From Peptococcaceae bacterium UBA5356 (lineage in GTDB: Bacteria > Bacillota > Peptococcia > DRI-13 > DTU073), in contig DHPU01000047.1 in the NCBI GenBank assembly GCA_002407935.1, positions 1 through 25,123 on the forward strand: DNA of 25,123 nt. Direction: 5' to 3'. The notes beneath the pieces are model-generated. The model saw only the letters and a program-made list of their open reading frames with translations, was not told the DNA's origin and searched no databases. Positions 20,824 through 25,123 of the stretch are shown here, one piece after another. The translations under genes and the position numbers were made by a program. Numbering within the stretch: the stretch's first letter is position 1; each line of letters opens with the position of its first letter.

Positions 20824-23353
20824 TCGGCATTACCTCTCCCTTAATTTCTAATCTTCTTTGAAAATACTGATAAACAAAAGAGATCGCCAGTAAAGTGACC
20901 CCAAAGGAAAAATAGGAAATAATCCTTCCGCCTTGGGATAAAAACGAAAGGTCCAGCAAAAACAGCTTCGCAACAGCTAAGATAGCCAAAGCAAGACCAA
21001 AACGCCTAATCAAAGCGTACCGCCGGACAAAACCGAGAATAATCCAAGATAAAGCCGTCACTACATAAATAATACTGATTACCGCATTGGTAAATGCTAA
21101 ATGATACTGGGTAATTAGGCATTGCGTTAAAATTAACACAAAATAAGCGGAGATCACCAGCGGATACCATTCCACCCCTAATTTTCGTTCCAATACCAAA
21201 CATAGAACCAAATCCCGCAGCGCTAAAATGGAGAGCAGCCCAATAATTATCAGCACTAAAGCACCCATCAGTTCCAGGCTTAGCGGTACAGGCTCATTAG
21301 CATAATAATACCAGCGTATCGGTGTTTTCCCCCCATTTAAAGTGAATAAGGATAAAAGCGCCACACTATAAATCACCAGCGAAATACCCTTCATGACAAA
21401 ATCAGAAAGCAGACTTATTCTGGGAATTAAATAAGCCAGCAAATAGCTAACCATAATCATCAACGCAAAAATCAAATAATCTGCCTGCCAATAGCTATTC
21501 CGAAATAACTCGGCTAAAACATCCGCCAATTGCTTACTGATAATATACATCATAAATAACCATACATTAAGGACTGTCCCGTATTTAAACAAGCTAACTC
21601 CGTTTCCGGCTAAACATCTTTTATAGGCAGCCGCGGCCAAAATCAGTACACTGCCCAGCGTAATAGCAAAATATTTATAGGCAAATAAATACTCCACATC
21701 ACCTAAGACATCAAAAAACAGAAACGCCGCCAGACATAAGCCGGAAATAACCACACCCGCTTTTTGAAATGCTTTGACTTCTCTCAATATGCCATAAGTG
21801 ACTAACGCCACCCCCTCCACCAGCCACCCCAGTGATAACCACATCTTCCCGAATTGGAAGGGAATAATCAGCACGACAAAGGTAAAACCCGTTAAATAAA
21901 AGAGCCCCTGGGCATTTTTTTCTTGTACCAAACGAGTTTCTATAAATTTACCCAAGGATAAATAAATTACCGCAAAAATCAGCGCGAGAAGTCCGGTAAA
22001 ATCTTCTAACCTTAGCACATAAAACGCTATATACATCAGCAGGGCACTAATAGCTGTGTTTAACCCTAACAAGACAATCTCGGCGTTCTTAAATTTTGTC
22101 CCGCGAAAATATGTACCGGCAATAGGAATCAAAGTATAAATAACAAAGGCAAAAGTAAGATAACCTAATGTAATTAAATCATAGACTCCGAAGGAGGCAT
22201 TATACTTACGCGCACTGAACATCAGCCCCATGATATAGAGGGAAGCCCCCACATTTAACGTAAAGCCGATAAAGGAAGAAATTAGCCACTTCTTCTTGAC
22301 CGAAAGCAGCAGCGCCAAAAGATTTAAAATAATAAAATAGCCCATCGCACTAAAGACTAATAGCTTACTTCCCGCAATCGATAAAATCGGTAAATAACCG
22401 CCGATTAAGGCAAACGCCGCTATCGTCTGTGCATTATACCGCTGTGAAAGTACAAAAGCACCCAACGTAATTAAAATACATAAAAATAAGGCCGGGTACA
22501 TCTCCAATATTTCTAATTGAAAATAGCTAAGGGCTAACGCGATATATAATACGGCAATTCCCCCGCTAGTCAAACCAAGCGAAAAAACATTGGCTTTTCT
22601 TCGATTTAAAAGCTCACCTGCCACTAAAAGTACCAGACCGCCCGAAAAAGCAAAAATTCCTTTTAAAATATCCGGCAGCTTAAAATAGGTAAATTGAGAA
22701 GCGGCAATCACCCCAATCATCAACAAAAATACACCTATTTTATTGATGATATTCAATCCGATAAAAGACTCGAGATTGTTTTTCTTGATAATCCCTTTTA
22801 ACTCTTTCTCCGTAATCTGCCCCTCTCTTAAAGCCGCAAATTCCTCTTCTTTATTCCGGCTGAAGGCTCCTGTTTTTTGAGCCAATTCTTCGCGCACCAA
22901 CGTAATCTTCTGATTTAAAAGGCTCTTTAATTCTTCTAATTTTTCATATATTTCATCTTCCAAATTTACTCTGTTTTCTTGCAGGGTCGTACTCATTTCA
23001 TCAATCCGTTTTTTCGCCGCTACCTCAAATTGTGTTAATCTGTTTAACTCGCCTTCAAGATGAGCCTGAAAGTAGAGATCCAGCTTCCGATTAGCCGTAT
23101 GTAGTATCGCCATTTTCTCATTATAAATCTGTTCATATAAAGCCTCTTGCAAATTTTTGTTTTCTGCGCTTAGTTGTAAACTACTGCTGTTCGCCGCCTC
23201 CAAAGCCGTCTTGGTTGCTGATAATTCCTCTTTTAAAAGATCATTTTCCGAAACTAAATCACTTTTCTCTAGTGCACTGACTTCCGCTTTTAAACTGGAA
23301 ACAACCTCTTGCTGTCGCTCCAAGATCGTCTTAAAATTGTCCGCAATCGCCAT
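20801..23353 (-). CDS. DUF2339 polytopic membrane protein with N-terminal coiled coil
   Basis: 850 aa. Residues 1-190 are charged and helical with heptad-like Leu/Glu/Lys patterns (for example LKEELSATKTALEAANSS), a likely cytoplasmic coiled coil. From about residue 200 (NIINKIGVFLLMIGVIAASQ) to the end there are some two dozen hydrophobic stretches, the usual DUF2339 layout. The motif INKIGVFLLMIGV resembles the GxxxLxxGxV entry helix of the family. The start ATG 23353 follows GAAGGGGGT. The downstream DUF3999 gene overlaps its end. The role is unknown; the very many membrane segments suggest a transporter or glycan-related function, but nothing in the sequence decides. Confidence 0.82.
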   Translation of the reverse strand: MAIADNFKTILERQQEVVSSLKAEVSALEKSDLVSENDLLKEELSATKTALEAANSSSLQLSAENKNLQEALYEQIYNEKMAILHTANRKLDLYFQAHLEGELNRLTQFEVAAKKRIDEMSTTLQENRVNLEDEIYEKLEELKSLLNQKITLVREELAQKTGAFSRNKEEEFAALREGQITEKELKGIIKKNNLESFIGLNIINKIGVFLLMIGVIAASQFTYFKLPDILKGIFAFSGGLVLLVAGELLNRRKANVFSLGLTSGGIAVLYIALALSYFQLEILEMYPALFLCILITLGAFVLSQRYNAQTIAAFALIGGYLPILSIAGSKLLVFSAMGYFIILNLLALLLSVKKKWLISSFIGFTLNVGASLYIMGLMFSARKYNASFGVYDLITLGYLTFAFVIYTLIPIAGTYFRGTKFKNAEIVLLGLNTAISALLMYIAFYVLRLEDFTGLLALIFAVIYLSLGKFIETRLVQEKNAQGLFYLTGFTFVVLIIPFQFGKMWLSLGWLVEGVALVTYGILREVKAFQKAGVVISGLCLAAFLFFDVLGDVEYLFAYKYFAITLGSVLILAAAAYKRCLAGNGVSLFKYGTVLNVWLFMMYIISKQLADVLAELFRNSYWQADYLIFALMIMVSYLLAYLIPRISLLSDFVMKGISLVIYSVALLSLFTLNGGKTPIRWYYYANEPVPLSLELMGALVLIIIGLLSILALRDLVLCLVLERKLGVEWYPLVISAYFVLILTQCLITQYHLAFTNAVISIIYVVTALSWIILGFVRRYALIRRFGLALAILAVAKLFLLDLSFLSQGGRIISYFSFGVTLLAISFVYQYFQRRLEIKGEVMPNEPKINL

Positions 23354-23389
23354 TAATGAATACCCCCTTCTTGTTTACCTGCTTTTCCT

Positions 23390-24082
23390 CTAAAAACCAA
23401 GATAAAACATATAAAAACCGAGAAGCAGCACCACACTACCGATGACAATTTTAAAAACCCGGCTGTACCTGTTAAACCTTTTTGATGACGAAAGCTGTCC
23501 CACAAAGCCCAATGAAGTTCCGGCAATTAATAGCAAAAAACTATGTCCCAAAGAATAAAGCAATAACAATAGAATCCCCCAGAGGATATTTCCCTTTTCA
23601 GCAACCATTGCCAACAAGACAATCAGCACCGGCGTAGCACACGGAGAGGCAAATAATCCGCCAAGGAGGCCGGCCATTGCTGCCCCGAGATAGCCCTTTT
23701 TTTTATGCTTGCTTAAAGCGGTTGATTGAGGAACGATATCGATAATTTCCCATATTTGCAAGGTCATCAAAACCATCAATACCCCTAGCAAAAGATACCA
23801 CCAAGAACCTGTACCCTGCAAAAGCTTCCCCAGTAAGGAAGCACATACCCCCAGCACCGTAAACGTGAGAGACATTCCCAGGCAAAACACTAAGGAATAA
23901 CGGAAAGCCTTTTTGGGATCATTTCCGGCATAGCCACCTACATAACCAATTACCAGCGGAACTGTCGACAATGAACAGGGTGTAAAAGAAGTCAACAGCC
24001 CTGCCAGTAAAGCAAGTAGCGGGGCAAGCCAAAAATTACGCAGGATTAATTCACCAAGCAATTCCAGCCACTGGTTAATCAT
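23390..24082 (-). CDS. ccdA: CcdA-type thiol-disulfide membrane transporter
   Basis: Moves electrons across the membrane from cytoplasmic thioredoxin to an extracytoplasmic thioredoxin-like protein, as in cytochrome c maturation or other thiol repair. 230 aa with six predicted membrane helices, the length of CcdA (the DsbD core). The two redox cysteines sit in the conserved contexts TSFTPCSLSTVP (Cys36) and FASPCATPVL (Cys148). The start ATG at 24082 overlaps the end of the upstream thioredoxin gene by 8 bases, so the pair is one translational unit. The likely direct partner is that anchored thioredoxin. There are no cytochrome c genes nearby, so a general role in reducing exported disulfides is as likely. 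Confidence 0.92.
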   Translation of the reverse strand: MINQWLELLGELILRNFWLAPLLALLAGLLTSFTPCSLSTVPLVIGYVGGYAGNDPKKAFRYSLVFCLGMSLTFTVLGVCASLLGKLLQGTGSWWYLLLGVLMVLMTLQIWEIIDIVPQSTALSKHKKKGYLGAAMAGLLGGLFASPCATPVLIVLLAMVAEKGNILWGILLLLLYSLGHSFLLLIAGTSLGFVGQLSSSKRFNRYSRVFKIVIGSVVLLLGFYMFYLGF

Positions 24083-24614
24083 CCAACCCCAACTCCTCTA
24101 ACACCGCTAAAAGCTCTTCCTTACTCATCACGCCTTCATGCGAAGTAAAATTATGTTTCTTTGTCCCCTTCTGCAAATGCAGCTTAAATTTATTTTTCTC
24201 AGCCATGGCTTTACTAGGAACATAAGGCTTGCCCTCCTTATCAAAAAAGAACTGCGTAGGAATCATCTCGAAAGGGAATTCCTCCCCTGCTTGAGAATTT
24301 TTCCACACATCAACAAACTTGATTAAGGCCTTACCTCGTAGTTCCGTGTTTAATTCTTGCAAGATCGGGGCAATCTCCTTACAAGGGATACAGGAATCAG
24401 ACCCAAAATCAATCACTACCGGCAAACCGGCAGAAATTATTTCCGCAAAGTCAAAATTCTCAGTTACATCCAGCGCCCATTCAACTCCATCATTAACCTC
24501 AGATCGTGCTGCGTTCTTCCCGGCCTGCTTATACACCCAAATGCCAACTACAACCGCCACAATTAAAACCGGTACAATTATTTTCTTAAACATGCCAATT
24601 GCCTTTTCCTCCAT
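24075..24614 (-). CDS. Membrane-anchored thioredoxin-family protein
   Basis: Extracytoplasmic thioredoxin fold on a single N-terminal helix (IIVPVLIVAVVVGIWVYK, about residues 12-29). The active site is CIPC (Cys75, Cys78) within VVIDFGSDSCIPCKEIAPIL, with Ser replacing the usual Trp before the first Cys. The cis-proline motif is MIPTQFFFD. From ATG 24614 it is 179 aa, preceded by GGGGGTGAG; ATG 24593 is an alternative with an AAGG site, while the longer frame to 24746 has a charged non-signal N-terminus and is unlikely. It overlaps ccdA by 8 bases. By family knowledge it would receive electrons from CcdA and reduce exported proteins; the target is not known. Confidence 0.9.
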   Translation of the reverse strand: MEEKAIGMFKKIIVPVLIVAVVVGIWVYKQAGKNAARSEVNDGVEWALDVTENFDFAEIISAGLPVVIDFGSDSCIPCKEIAPILQELNTELRGKALIKFVDVWKNSQAGEEFPFEMIPTQFFFDKEGKPYVPSKAMAEKNKFKLHLQKGTKKHNFTSHEGVMSKEELLAVLEELGLDD

Positions 24615-24839
24615 AATCAAACTCACCCCCACACTGATTTTTAATTTTTTTACGATATTGATAATATGATTATAACATACAAATTTGCGATATCCCATTC
24701 CAGTAAACCTGGCTATTAGCTCTTGATTTTCATCAAAAATATCCACATTATTAGTAACCTAAGTTCCCGAAACTTATAACGAGAGAATTTTCACCTGTGG
24801 ACTTCAAAAATTACATCTGCTCATTGAAGCTGGAAATAA

Positions 24840-25123
24840 CGAACAGCTGATGCCGCCGGGAATAAGACCAAAATACAAAGAAATAAATTTAACAACGAAC
24901 TTGCCGTCATCTTTGACGAAACCGAAGGCTTGACTAAGTACAAATATAACCGATTAAACCAACTTACAGAAGTAACCAAACCGAACAAGACCACCGAAAA
25001 ATACTTCTACGATACCGTCGGCAACCGTATCCGAAAAGAAAACTGGGTTTGCAGCACCTTTATCGATGCCAGTGACTATCAATATGACCTGCAAAACAGA
25101 TTGACAAACATTAACATACAAGG
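24840..25123 (+). pseudogene. RHS-repeat protein fragment, runs off window
   Basis: An open frame of about 94 codons follows a stop at 24837-24839 and continues to the right edge with no start codon or ribosome site. It holds RHS/YD-type repeats: DAAGNKTK, YKYNRLNQLTEVTKPN, YFYDTVGNRIRKEN and YQYDLQNRLTNI. Full RHS proteins are large, surface or secreted, often polymorphic toxins with a variable C-terminal end. Here the 5' part is absent: 24747-24839 has stops and only weak traces of coding. It is either a 5'-truncated remnant or a gene with a frameshift near 24839. What lies beyond the window decides whether any C-terminal toxin remains. Confidence 0.7.

Overview
The window looks like a chromosomal stretch of an anaerobic, low-to-medium GC Bacillota bacterium, probably Clostridia. 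This rests on strong Shine-Dalgarno sites, a T-box leader, [FeFe]-hydrogenase maturation genes, a type III-A CRISPR system, and a CcdA/thioredoxin pair. No rRNA, tRNA or intact insertion sequence was recognised. The species cannot be named from the sequence.

Region 1 (1-9.5 kb, minus strand) is a type III-A CRISPR-Cas locus transcribed right to left: cas10/csm1, csm2, csm3, csm4, csm5, cas6, then a leader, an array of 15 repeats (14 identical, the last degenerate) with 14 spacers, then csm6, then the start of an unrelated secreted protein cut by the window edge. Three cas junctions overlap by 4 bases (ATGA) and csm3/csm4 overlap by 20. Cas10 keeps the GGDD cyclase motif but its HD nuclease domain is cut down and the HD pair reads His-Phe. 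With Csm6 (CARF plus HEPN) present, defence probably works through Csm3 cutting target RNA and cyclic oligoadenylate activating Csm6, not through Cas10 DNA cleavage. There is no cas1 or cas2.

Region 2 (9.6-10.6 kb) holds a Doc/Fic-type toxin with a small non-Phd-like antitoxin under its own promoter, then a decayed gene remnant of unknown family.

Region 3 (10.56-12.9 kb) has a strong promoter, a T-box leader with terminator, and threonine ammonia-lyase (ilvA) on the plus strand, facing a NYN-domain putative RNase on the minus strand.

Region 4 (13.0-16.4 kb, plus strand) is a hydrogenase maturation cluster: hydE, hydG and a TM1266-type small regulator. hydE is preceded by a roughly 225-nt leader with a GNRA-capped hairpin and two mutually exclusive hairpins, one an intrinsic terminator. 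I recognise no known riboswitch class here, and it is the best candidate for something undescribed. hydF and the hydrogenase subunits are not in the window.

Region 5 (16.3-18.2 kb) has a broken mazF toxin gene, five tandem 10-bp repeats, and an AlbA_2 (Schlafen-type) putative transcriptional regulator, ending in a large bidirectional terminator.

Region 6 (18.2-24.6 kb, minus strand) has glutamate dehydrogenase, a DUF2339/DUF3999 envelope pair, and a CcdA plus membrane-anchored thioredoxin pair. The right edge (24.84-25.12 kb, plus strand) is a fragment of an RHS-repeat protein with no visible start.
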